NCBI RefSeq assembly: GCF_905220365.1
Contig: NC_061152.1
Span: 1 to 64,000, forward strand
Length of the DNA: 64,000 nucleotides
Direction of reading: 5' to 3'
Origin: Vanessa cardui
Taxonomy: Eukaryota > Arthropoda > Insecta > Lepidoptera > Nymphalidae
Position 1 is the stretch's first letter, and every line of letters starts with the position of its first letter. Positions 1-10,300 of this stretch are shown here, in pieces. Both the position numbers and the translations under genes were made by a program. The notes under the pieces were generated by a model. The model made no database searches. It had not been told where the DNA came from and saw only the letters and a program-made list of their open reading frames with translations.

Positions 1-2411
1 GTACGAGTAACGAGATGTATTAGGAAAGATTCACATTCAACTTCGTTCGCAGTTAACGTCCCGCTATTAAGTTGTCGAACTTATGCAATGTGTTGCTATA
101 ACTAGTTTCTAAACTCCCTTGCGTTAAATTAGGAAATTATGCTATGTGATGGAATGCTTACTTCATATTGACATATGAAGTTACGTGTCCTACATAAATA
201 CACGTATAATCCTTTTTTCTTTGTACCTGAGCCAAATATAAAATTATATTTTTAACCGGTATACAGTCAAGTGGTGATGGTAAACAGGAAATAAAAAAAA
301 AACTTATAATAATTAAACTACTCTTACACATAATTTTACCGTTCAACCTTAACGATTCAACTTGTAATTAATAATTCTAAATTAAAAATTTCCAAATGTA
401 TAATTTATTTTTCCAATATACGGGATTTTTTTTTTTTATTAGCAGGTATCATTACTTCGCGTATCTGTCACGTATATGTATAATGCCAACCTAACGCGCA
501 GCTTTTTGGATAGATGTCACTGTCAGGCGTACAAAAACTGTGAACGGTCAACGGACTGTAGTTATAGTTAATATGAGATGCAGTACAGAAGATCTAAGCG
601 ACATGAGTATGGATTTATGTGTAAGCCTAAGGACAAACATGATTGATATCAGGACTTCTTCGGTCAAAACACAATACTTTTTAAAATTGTATAAAATTTG
701 TGTTGCATAAATCCTATTGGATACAAACTGTAGCTAAATTTTCTGATTTTTTAAACGACAAAGTGCTCAAATTGCTCAAATTGTTACGAGCTCAAACGCA
801 GGCCATATGCCAATGCCTTTTCTTTTACTGATTCTCTTATCAGTCACTTTGCATAATAATCACATTATTGCGAGGGATTGAAAAACATATACAAACATTA
901 GACAGAACTATTATCAAGTTTGATTTTATTTTATCATCCAGACCTCTCGAAATTATGCTCTTTTCATACAAAATTTCATTGAATTGTGTTGTACAGCGGT
1001 TTGGCCAAGGAAAAGTGGAAAAGCAGCGGATGGACAGACAGAGAGTTCCTTTTGTATTTATAATATTAATATACATTTCGCTCTCGTGGCTCACGTGGCG
1101 CTGACCACAACTCCACCCATCCCATAGCTTCAGAGCCCACATACAGGTGATCACATTTAGAAACACAGTGTTAGGTATAAATAAAAAAACAAATATATTT
1201 TTTAAAAATGAGTGTATTATCTTCCATGTAAATTATTATAAAATACAATATATTTACAAACACATTTAATCGACTTTGAGCCGACACAGCGTCACAAAAC
1301 ATCAGTCTATGACCGTGTAAAAAGTACAAAGGTTCTGTATATATCTCATATTACAACATTTTATTTATCTAAGGAGGATTATAATATTAATAGGTATTTT
1401 ATTGCCAATCATCAGATCAGTGAATGTATAGTTAAATGATAATTAACAAATTTGTGTAAATACACAGATAAATTCTTCAATATCGCCCTAAAGATCAATG
1501 AATCCAACCACAAAAGTATAATGATAGTCGGGAATAGGCTTTTCGACTGGTTTTTAAAATGCATTTAATATTTTTTAGTAGAAGTTAAGGAACCCATTAA
1601 AAGATGTGTTTTGTATTTCTTGAACATATTTGCCGAAAAATATCATATTAAAAATTCCATATTTAAATAGCGCGCAAAAACGCTACTTGGATAATATGGC
1701 GCTGCAATGGGGTCGGTGACGTCACTTTCCTGTATTTAAATCTGTGGTACATATAGTATAAAAGCAAAGTTTACAAGAAAGTGACTTCATCATAAGCCCG
1801 GCCAATCAGGAGCGTTTTATGTCACGTGACAAACGTTTGAAAGTTTGCATTTTTATTTATGGATTTTTGAATAAATTAAGTATTATTTTCAAGTTTCGTT
1901 AGTAAATAACCATTTTTAAACTCATAATATACACTGATTACAATAATTCACAATTTATTTTTCGCATTGTCCAATAGCCTATTAGCGATTCGTCGCATAA
2001 AGAGGTGCGCGGGAAACCTTAAACGTAACCATGAATACAAGATGGCCGCCCGCTGCCGTCAACTCGACGCCTCAGTCCTCACTAGTAGTCCAGTTATTAC
2101 ACAAAAAAAAACAGACCGAGAAATGCGCATGAACCAAGAAGTCTGATTTTACGATATGTTATTTACGCATGAAGCGGGTACGAAAAGAAAAAAAAAAAAA
2201 AAAACCTTGATTACCTATTTGACCAAAATTATACTTTCGATTCGAAGTTATCGAGTCCTGTAGATTTTTGAACCACAATTAGACCCAAAAATGAGCCTCC
2301 TCAGTTCATTTGCATTTCCAAACATCTGTAGTGATTATACTATTGTCTATGTCAAAGTAGTCTATGCCCGATGACTCTCTGTACGCTAATTACAAATATA
2401 GCTTATATCGA
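1..2411. other. AT-rich intergenic DNA
   Basis: No gene seen. A repeat fragment at about 945-1075 resembles the reverse of the 'CGCTGAACCGAATTTGATG' sequence found elsewhere (32770, 39560, 50640, 56880). Two perfect palindromes, GTGACGTCAC (1717-1726) and TGTCACGTGACA (1819-1830), lie in an otherwise unassigned stretch at about 1660-2110. Confidence 0.5.
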
Positions 2412-2413
2412 TA

Positions 2414-2444
2414 TAGTTCTTGCAATCTGCGAGCGCGCGTGGCC
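2414..2444 (+). repeat. left terminal inverted repeat of the transposon
   Basis: Starts TAGTTCTTGCAATCTGCGAG and pairs with the right end; preceded by TA. Confidence 0.85.
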
Positions 2445-2584
2445 TTTATTTGTGTTTGTAACCGTAAACACATAATTGCGTTAGTGTGTGTAACCGACGG
2501 AGCGATCAGTAGCGAGTGAGCCTTCACTCGGGTAACTTGTCTTTATTGTTTCCGCGTCACTATTGTTCACGGAGTACGGTCAGC

Positions 2585-4067
2585 ATGTCAAACCTCAAAT
2601 GTGAAAGAAAACGTAAAATAATTCATAGCGAGGTAAGTTTTTTTATTTTTATAATTGTTTTTTGATATTTTTGTAGTTACCAATATGTAACTTTACTACT
2701 ATTCGCAGGGACGCGCCATTATTGCCCGCGTGTACCACTTTCTTCAAGGAGAGTATAATTTTATGAAAGCGAACAATATGGATCATTGCGATTTGAGTCC
2801 TTTGGCTAATATACGGAAACGTACTGCTGAAGCTACAGGGTTTAGTGAACGAACTGTAACTACAATTTTGAAAGAAGAAAAAGAGCTGCCATCTACTTCT
2901 GCAAGTTTTACTTCACCTACGAAAAAACGACGTAAGAGAAATAATAAATTTAATTTAGACAACATGAATCTTGAAATCATTCGAACTACTGTGCAAAATT
3001 TCCATATTGTAGAAAAGCAATTACTAACATTATCAAAATTGTAATCAGTTTTGAGAGAAAAGATTGGGTTTGATGGATGCTTAAATACATTACGTTCGAT
3101 ATTAAAGAAATTAGGCTACAAATGGAGAAAAATTGGGAACAACAGAGAAGCATTACAAGAAAGACATGAGATTCAACTTTGGCGATTAAATTTTTTAAAA
3201 AAGATCTTTCAGTATCGTTCGGAAGGTCGTCCTATTGTATACACTGACGAAACATATGTTTTGACTTCTCACGTGTGGCAAAACACCTGGTTGCCTCAAA
3301 ACAATGACCCCAAAGGCAATAAACAGTTTTCAAAGAAACTGAGCACAGGAAGCCGCTTTATTGTAGTGCATGCAGGCAGCAGCGACGGTTTTGTGCCTAA
3401 TGCTTCGCTAGTCTACAAAGCTGCATCTACATCAGGAGATTATCATTCAAACATGAATCATGATAATTATACAAAATGGCTTAATGAAAAGTTATTGCCA
3501 AACTTACCTGAGAAGTCAGTTATTGTTATGGACAACGCTTCTTATCACAATACTCGAAGCAGCAAAATACCGACCTCTAATTCCAGTAAAGGGGAAATGC
3601 AAAAGTGGCTGACAGAGAATGGTATCTCATTTGATAATCGTTTTAAAAAAGTTGAACTGTATGATCTAATTAAAAAGAACAAGGACCGTTTTATAACATT
3701 TAAAATAGATGACTTTATAAGAAAAAAAGGTTTCGAAATCTTAAGACTCCCTCCGTATCACCCAGAGCTTAACCCGATTGAAAATATATGGGGTATTATA
3801 AAAAACCAAATTGCCTCAAAAAATATAGGCCAAACCATGACCGTTGTTCAAAATTTAATAGATGAATGCATAAATAATATAGATCAAACCACCTGGCGAA
3901 ATACATGCAAGCACGTTGAAAAAATTGAAACAGAATACATGAAGTATTTCGACTATGATTTCCAGTTTATTATAAATGTAAGTGAAGATGATGACAGCGA
4001 CAATGAAAGTGAAAATGATGACAGCGACAGGATAGAAATGTTTGATGAAAATAGTAATATAATTTAA
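2585..4067 (+). pseudogene. transposase, one intron, premature stop
   Basis: Cut-and-paste transposase of the DDE (RNase H-like) fold. Exon 1 is 2585-2632 (ATG, 16 codons, donor GTAAGT); the intron is 2633-2708 (76 bp, acceptor TTCGCAG); exon 2 is 2709-4067, in the same phase. The N-terminal part has a helix-turn-helix-like stretch (about residues 50-80) and a basic nuclear-localisation-like KKRRKR. The catalytic part shows YTDET (first D), VMDNASYH (second D) and LNPIENIW (E); 82 residues separate the second D and the E, far more than the 34-39 of classical Tc1/mariner. The tail is acidic (D/S/E/N-rich). TAA at 3042-3044 interrupts the frame between the DNA-binding and catalytic halves; otherwise about 467 codons are open. 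Probably a recently inactivated copy; readthrough is possible but unsupported. Confidence 0.85.
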
Positions 4068-4082
4068 ATTATTTTGTTATTA

Positions 4083-4409
4083 GTCGAGATGGCCCAGTGG
4101 GAGTCGAGATGGCCCAGTGGTTAGAATGCGTGCATCTTAACCATTGATTGCGGGTTCGAGCCCAGGCAAGCACCGCTGATTCATGTGCTTAATGTGTCTT
4201 TATAATTCATCTCGTACTCAGCGGTGAAGGAAAACATCGTGAGGAAACGTGCATGTGACAAATTTCATAGAAAATCTGCCACGTGTGTATTCCAACCAAT
4301 CCGACCCGTATTGGAACAGCGTGGTAGAATATGTTCCAAAACCTTCTCCTTAAAGGGAGAGGTTGCCTTTAGCCCAGCAGTAGGAATTTACAGGCTATTG
4401 TTGTTGTTG
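4083..4409 (+). mobile_element. SINE-A copy nested in the transposon
   Basis: tRNA-derived SINE: A-box-like TGGCCCAGTGGTTAG, B-box-like GGGTTCGAGCCC, tail CAGGCTATTGTTGTTG. Perfect 14-bp target duplication TTATTTTGTTATTA at 4069-4082 and 4410-4423. The first 18 bases of the head are present twice in tandem. Confidence 0.88.
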
Positions 4410-4701
4410 TTATTTTGTTATTAATAATAACTGAACGAACTTTTTATTTTGTGTATATTTTAATTTTCTACCTGTAATTATTTATTATTATTAATGTAAA
4501 TTAATAGTTATTTTAACGCTTTTGTTTATTTTTCATTTTGACCACTCCTAATAAATAAATAAAAAAAATATATAAAAATAGGTAAAATCCATAATTAATT
4601 TATTGATTTTTGATCAATGAATTTTTGGTTGCTAACCGTACGCACGGTCGCTTTTACGCCTACATTGACGCGTATACAGATTGGTCACTCATACAACTAA
4701 G

Positions 4702-4732
4702 GGCGACGCGCACTCGTAGATTGCAAGAACTA
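4702..4732 (-). repeat. right terminal inverted repeat of the transposon
   Basis: The reverse complement starts TAGTTCTTGCAATCTACGAG; followed by TA. Confidence 0.85.
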
Positions 4733-4734
4733 TA

Positions 4735-5336
4735 TTATTACTGCAATAGCTGTATATCGATAGTAATAAAAGTATGATTATTCCGGCAAACTAGGGGCAC
4801 TAGCTAGCCCCACCTACCCCTCCACCCCTCCCCACTCCTCATGAGGAGTAACGCGTATCGCTTTTTTCCAGAGCTCATAAATAAAAAGTGTTTAAAGTTA
4901 TATTAAGAACAATCTGCCCCGTTCATGCATTCCATCGGTTTATAAAAAGTTTATTATTTACCAACGGCGCTTACAATCACACAGTAACACATATACACAA
5001 TTAATATCATCAAAAAAAAAAATACAAAAATAAAAATCGATTGCTTAATGGTTCTCAACAGAATCTGCAGTGCGAACCGGTGGTAGCTTCACTCATAATT
5101 AAGAAACTATCAAAATTACATATATATTGATTGATATATTTCATTAATCCCACGGTTTCCTCTCAGACAAATATTCATTTGCTTCCTATATTTAACTCAG
5201 GGACGTTACGGGCGTCTCAATTTCGGTCTATTAGTTAGTATCAGGTACAATCACACAGAAGTAACTCAACTTTTAATATAATTAGCTACTCTCTTTATGT
5301 ATAACAATATGGAAGAACGAAATCACTATAAATATA
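4735..5336. other. gene-free DNA downstream of Toll
   Basis: AT-rich. Contains a short LINE-C tail fragment (about 5048-5095, GCGAACCGGTGGTAGCTTCA). Nothing else recognised. Confidence 0.5.
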
Positions 5337-5342
5337 TTTATT
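5337..5342 (-). promoter_or_regulatory. possible Toll poly(A) signal
   Basis: The first clear AATAAA on the minus strand after the Toll stop, about 500 bases downstream. It would give a 3'UTR near 530 bases. Based on the hexamer alone. Confidence 0.3.
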
Positions 5343-5844
5343 ATCGGTTTTAGTGTCGGCTAAGGAGCGCCAGAACATCCCTGGTTCATTCCAATGGCAG
5401 GAGTAGTAAGGACATATATACTTAAACTTGAATATAATCTGTGGTATTCAATATGGATTCGTCTGAAACTTGTTATTGGAGTCCCATCACACACACACAC
5501 ATTCGTATGGAAACTTGAATCCAAGTTTCGGTTATGTGACTCCTCCTGCCATCGGAATGATCAAAGGCGAGGGGATATAATATAGCTCTGTATACATTAA
5601 ATAACATAGCAGCTAATAAACATTATCTCGTACAAACTTACTGACTATCAGAGCGATTGCATTGCATTACATAATATAAGTCCTACAGCTGAGCATTCAT
5701 TACTTCGAGACGTCGTTAAAGCTTCACTTTATCATAATATCAATTAAACAGATCATTACTATTGCTTATCATTAAAGGAATAACCCGCTAGAGGTCACTC
5801 GAAGGCACATTAAACAGAGCGAGCGGGGCACCGGTCGCCTCTCG

Positions 5845-7368
5845 TCAGACGGCGGGCGCAGCGAGCGCCTTGTTGACCAGCTTTCCGTTCTCGAGCTGCA
5901 CGTCGAGCCCGCCGGGCGCCTTGGGCGGCTCGGGGGGCGGGGCTGCGGCGCCGGCCCGCTTCCGGCCGCTCAGCACGGCGTCCTTGAGGCGGTCCCACAC
6001 GAGCGGGTCGTCGGCGCGCACGTACGTGTTCGTGGCGACGTAGGCGCGCAGCTCGGGGTCGAGGCCGGCGGCCAGGTCGGCGGCGTCGGCGGCGGGCGAG
6101 TCGGGCAGCAGCAGCACCAGCGCGCGCTGGCGGCCGTGCGCCGCGCGGAACTCCATGCGCGCCCACGGCGACGCCGCGAAGTGGCGCGACAGCACGATGA
6201 TGGTGTAGCGCGACTGCTGCACCGAGCGCGCGATCTGCGCCGGGATCCAGTCGCCCACCACCCAGTCGCGGTAGTGCACGCACACGCGCAGCGCGCCGCG
6301 CCCGCGCTCCAGCCCGGGCAGCAGCCGCTTGGCCACGAACTCCTCGTCCTGGTGCGCGAACGACACGAACGCGTCGTACGGCTCGCCGCCCGCCTCGCGC
6401 GCCCAGTACAGCCCGCACTTGCGCAGCAGGATGCGGATCTCCGTCGCGTACCGGTAGGCCACGGCCGTGCCCGCGGCCAGCGCCAGGCCCAGCAGCGCCA
6501 GCGCCGAGCCCAGCACGGCGGCGTCGCGCGCGGCGCACAGCTGCGCCACGGCCACGCCGGCCAGCGGCGCGCCGCCCGCGCACGTCACGGCCTCGTAGTC
6601 GGCGACGCGGGCGCGGAGCTCGCTCAGCGCGCGCAGGCCGGCCCGCGCCGCGCACGAGCAGTCGAGCGGGTTGCCGCGCAGGTACAGCGTGCAGTTGCGC
6701 CGCAGCAGCTCGAGCGGCGGCGCCGTGAGCGCGTTGTGCGACAGGTCGAGCGCCACGGCCGCGGCCGCCGGCGCGCGCGCCAGGCCCCGCGCCGACAGGT
6801 CCACGAGCGTCACGCGCGGCGGCAGCGCCGACAGGTCCTGCGCGCGGCTCAGCTTAATGTGCGTGTCGTGGACGCCGTAGGGCAGCGGGGGCAGCTCGGC
6901 CGGGATGCTGCTGCAGGTCATTTCGAGGCGGGCGCTGTCCGGGCGCAGCGTGCACGAGGAGCAGGCGCTCGCATTGCCGGGCCGGTCGGGTTCCGTCAGC
7001 AGCTCGCCAGTGGAGCAGCTGACGTCGCACGTCAAGTCCTCCGGCCGCAGGTCCGCCAGCCTGACGCCCCGGAGTGCGGCGGGCTGTGAGCACTGCGCCC
7101 CGCCGATCCTGATGGTGGCCATCCGGCGGCCGCTCCGGCGGTTGCGCACGTAGTGGTAGAGCTGGCAGTCGCAGCGGTAGGGGTTGTCGTCGAGCAGGAA
7201 GGTGGGCGCGTCGGCGCCGGGCGGGACGATGTTGGGCCGGAACTGCTGGATGCGGTTGTGCCGGAAGTCGACCGTCACGTTGGTCGGGAAGTCCATGTCC
7301 ACGTCCTGCGATTCACACGTGTGCTTATTTAACATCACGCGTTCAAACATCATACAAACTTCAATTGA
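5845..7368 (-). CDS. Toll: Toll exon 9 (cysteine clusters, membrane helix, TIR)
   Basis: Residues 567-1073 with TGA at 5847-5845. Acceptor TTCAG after a run of 15 C. Holds both cysteine clusters, the membrane helix and the whole TIR domain. It is far richer in G+C than the surrounding introns, so long open frames appear antisense to it; these are by-products of composition. Confidence 0.95.
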   Translation of the reverse strand, partial: SIEVCMMFERVMLNKHTCESQDVDMDFPTNVTVDFRHNRIQQFRPNIVPPGADAPTFLLDDNPYRCDCQLYHYVRNRRSGRRMATIRIGGAQCSQPAALRGVRLADLRPEDLTCDVSCSTGELLTEPDRPGNASACSSCTLRPDSARLEMTCSSIPAELPPLPYGVHDTHIKLSRAQDLSALPPRVTLVDLSARGLARAPAAAAVALDLSHNALTAPPLELLRRNCTLYLRGNPLDCSCAARAGLRALSELRARVADYEAVTCAGGAPLAGVAVAQLCAARDAAVLGSALALLGLALAAGTAVAYRYATEIRILLRKCGLYWAREAGGEPYDAFVSFAHQDEEFVAKRLLPGLERGRGALRVCVHYRDWVVGDWIPAQIARSVQQSRYTIIVLSRHFAASPWARMEFRAAHGRQRALVLLLPDSPAADAADLAAGLDPELRAYVATNTYVRADDPLVWDRLKDAVLSGRKRAGAAAPPPEPPKAPGGLDVQLENGKLVNKALAAPAV

Positions 7369-10300
7369 CTGAAGGGGGGGGGGGGGGGCGCTTCGCAAGC
7401 CCGTCCAGGTAGGTTATCCCTTACACATTATATATAACAAGCGCTACACACGTACCGTAAGCGTGGTGAAGTCGTTGTAGGAGAGGTCGAGGTGCGCGAG
7501 GTGGAACATGCGCGCCCAGTCCTCGCACACGAGCGCCACGCGGTTGCGCGCGAGGTCGAGGCGCCGCAGCCGCGCCAGCCGCCGGAAGGGCGACGAGTGC
7601 ACGGCGAGGTCCCCCGCGCCCCCCGCGCCCCCCGCGCCCCCCGCGCCGCCGCCCCCCGCGCCCCCCGCGCCGCCCAGCGCGTAGGCGGGCTGCGAGTAGT
7701 ACGCCACGCTGTTCACCTCCTTCGATATCGTCATGTTGTTGCGAGCTAGTGACAGCGACTGCGAATTAGACGATTATACGTATAGTCGAGGTAAGAAAAG
7801 GTACAAACCTTTGTGTGGTGTTACGCGAAAACAGATCTTAAGGTGACAAACCTTAAGATCTGTTTTCGCGTGCTCAGTGCGAGCGATCTGCTTTACCGAT
7901 CGAGAGTGATATATTGCGTCGCAATGATTTGACGTTTAGATTCAAAAGGTACTAAGAGTTTGAGTCTCGATAAAGGAATCAATTTGAAAATTCACGAAGG
8001 TTTTCTTACTGTGACTGACATGAACTATGGTTTTCTTATGGTAGAAATAAAGTGGACATACACAGGCAGGACATCTGCCGTATCACTGGTATTTGCACAG
8101 AGGCCTCACCTCTAAATCGGGTGTGAATTCAAACACGGCTTCATTTAGGTACTCGATTCGATTCCCGGCCAGAGACAGCTCCGTCAGGCTGCTCAACCCG
8201 TTGAACACGAAGCTGAAACGGAATTACAATACTTATTAATACACATTACGATTCAAAAGAGCTTTTAAGAGTATCGTTTATCTTGGCCCCTCCTACCGTT
8301 GGATTGGACTACATATCATGAAATCAATAAAAGTTTGTAGAAAACAACCTCCGTGGTCGAGTGGTATTCGATACAAGATTTTGTAGATGATAAAAAAGCG
8401 TGGAATTAATACCTGTTGACTTCCAGGCAGGATATATTAATTTAAATAATTGTAACTAACATGACTGTATTTTTTTTAAATATTGAAAAAGAGTAACTAC
8501 TGCGTTTCTTGCTTTTCTCGGTAGAATCTACTTTCCGAACCGGTGGTAGCTTCATTTAATTGTTAAATGACGATTCAAAAGTGCTTGTAAAAGCCCACTT
8601 GAATAAAGTGTACTTTGATTTTGGTGTGTGCGCCGGTTTTAATGTGTTACGCCACTCCCGGCTGAGTCGATGTAGAAAAAGTTCATTACTTGTCTTTGCC
8701 GTTTTGGGTCTGGGTGTTTGTGATGCCGTCGTTACTTCAAAGTGCTTACTTTGGGATCAGAGTTTATACTTATTGTAAATAACTCACTTGGACAAATTCC
8801 TCAGCGAGTTATCGCTGAGGTCCAACTCCTTCAGGCTTTTGAGGTCAGCGAAGAGGCCTTCGGGCAGGCTCGCCAAGGCGTTCCGCTGCAGCTCCAGCTT
8901 CTCCAGCGTATCCTGGTCGGCGAACACGTCCGGCGGCAGCGCGCTGATGGTATTGTTGCTCAGGTTTAACCGGAGCAACTTCTGGCGCGAGAATATACCC
9001 TCAGGCAGCGCGGCGATCCTGTTCCCCTTGAGGGAGAGCGTCTTGAGGGCGGTCGTGTTGGCGAACAGCGCGGCGGGCAGCGCTGCAATGGCGCTCTTCT
9101 CCAGCTTGAGGGTGCGCAGCGCCGGCAGGTTGGCGAAGCTGCGGTCCTCTAGTCTCAGTGTTGCGTTGTTGTCGAATATTAAGATCTGTAATGTAGACAA
9201 GTTATATCTTTCCATAGGCAGGCCAACTGCATGTAGCGAAGATGAGAATGTTGAGAGGAATGTGTGGTGTTACGCGAATGGATAGAGTGAGAAATGAGGA
9301 CATAAGAGGAAGTTTGCAAGCGGCACCGAGAGCTGACAAGTTAAAATGATTGCGGGTTCAAATCCAGGCAAGAGCCATTGAACATTCATGTGCTAAATTT
9401 TTGTTTATAATTCATCTCGTGCTCGGTGAAGGAAAACGCCATTAAGAAACCTGCATGTGTCTAATTTCATAGAAATTCTGCAACATGTGTGTTCCAAACC
9501 TTCTCAAGGGAGAGGAGGTCTTAGCCCAGCAGTGGGACAGCAGGCTGTTGTTAGAAGGGTATCAAATAAGCGTCGTCACCTCTTTCAGCTCCTGCAGGCC
9601 ACTGAACAGGTCTTTCGTGATCAGCGTGAGCCTGTTCACGTATAAGTCGACCCGGCCGAGGCGCGGCGTGGGTCGGAACACGCCGCCCGGCAGATGAGAG
9701 ATGAGATTCACGTTCAAACTCAGGTTCACGAGATGAGGGAGACCTGGAAGACCACAGCACATCATTACAGGTCTACGTGTTTCTGAGGTGAGGTCAACCA
9801 AACAAAATCTAAATATACTTATAAGATAGGTTACTGAGGATGCTCAAAATGAACCAAAATTGTTTCTCTGAAAATACAAAGATTTGTTTTATTTAACACG
9901 CCTTTACAATATTATAACAATTATCATTAAACTATTAGAATTATACATTTATCTTACCTGAAAATACAAAGAAACGACATTTAAAGTTCACTAATATCGC
10001 CTCTTCTATTATATCTTTTTATTTTCTTACAAAATCAAAATTCAAAAAAATCTAAACGTTATCCGTCATTCTGTCATTCAACCATCAAATGCGCGGCAAA
10101 CTGACTTTCAGTTACAGATTAAAAACGCGCGGAGCGCAGCAAATTTGGAATAATGAAATGTCATTTCATTACATCTCCCCCCCTAAGAGCGAAAATTCTA
10201 AATAATATAACCTACTATAAACGAAAATTTTAAATAATCTAATCTACTATAAACGAAAATTCTAAATAATATAATCTAGAAGTTATCCTCATATTCGTTT

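Larger units (their letters stand above)
2414..4732 (+). mobile_element. IS630/Tc1/mariner-superfamily transposon, DD82E-type spacing
   Basis: About 2.3 kb, bounded by TA on each side (2412-2413 and 4733-4734). Terminal inverted repeats of about 31 bp begin TAGTTCTTGCAATCT and differ at only three positions. It contains one intron-bearing transposase with an in-frame stop and a nested SINE at 4083-4409. By its D-to-E spacing of 82 residues it fits the group I recall as DD82E (Sailor); that name is from memory. Confidence 0.88.

Noticed and set aside
1660..2110. Promoter for an unseen gene around the CRE-like and CACGTG palindromes
   Set aside because: No exon, initiator or splice site could be linked to it; more likely part of a dispersed repeat.
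5810..7089. Long open frames on both strands over the last Toll exon
   Set aside because: Arg/Ala/Gly-rich translations without domains, in very GC-rich DNA; they are antisense or off-frame shadows of the TIR-containing exon.
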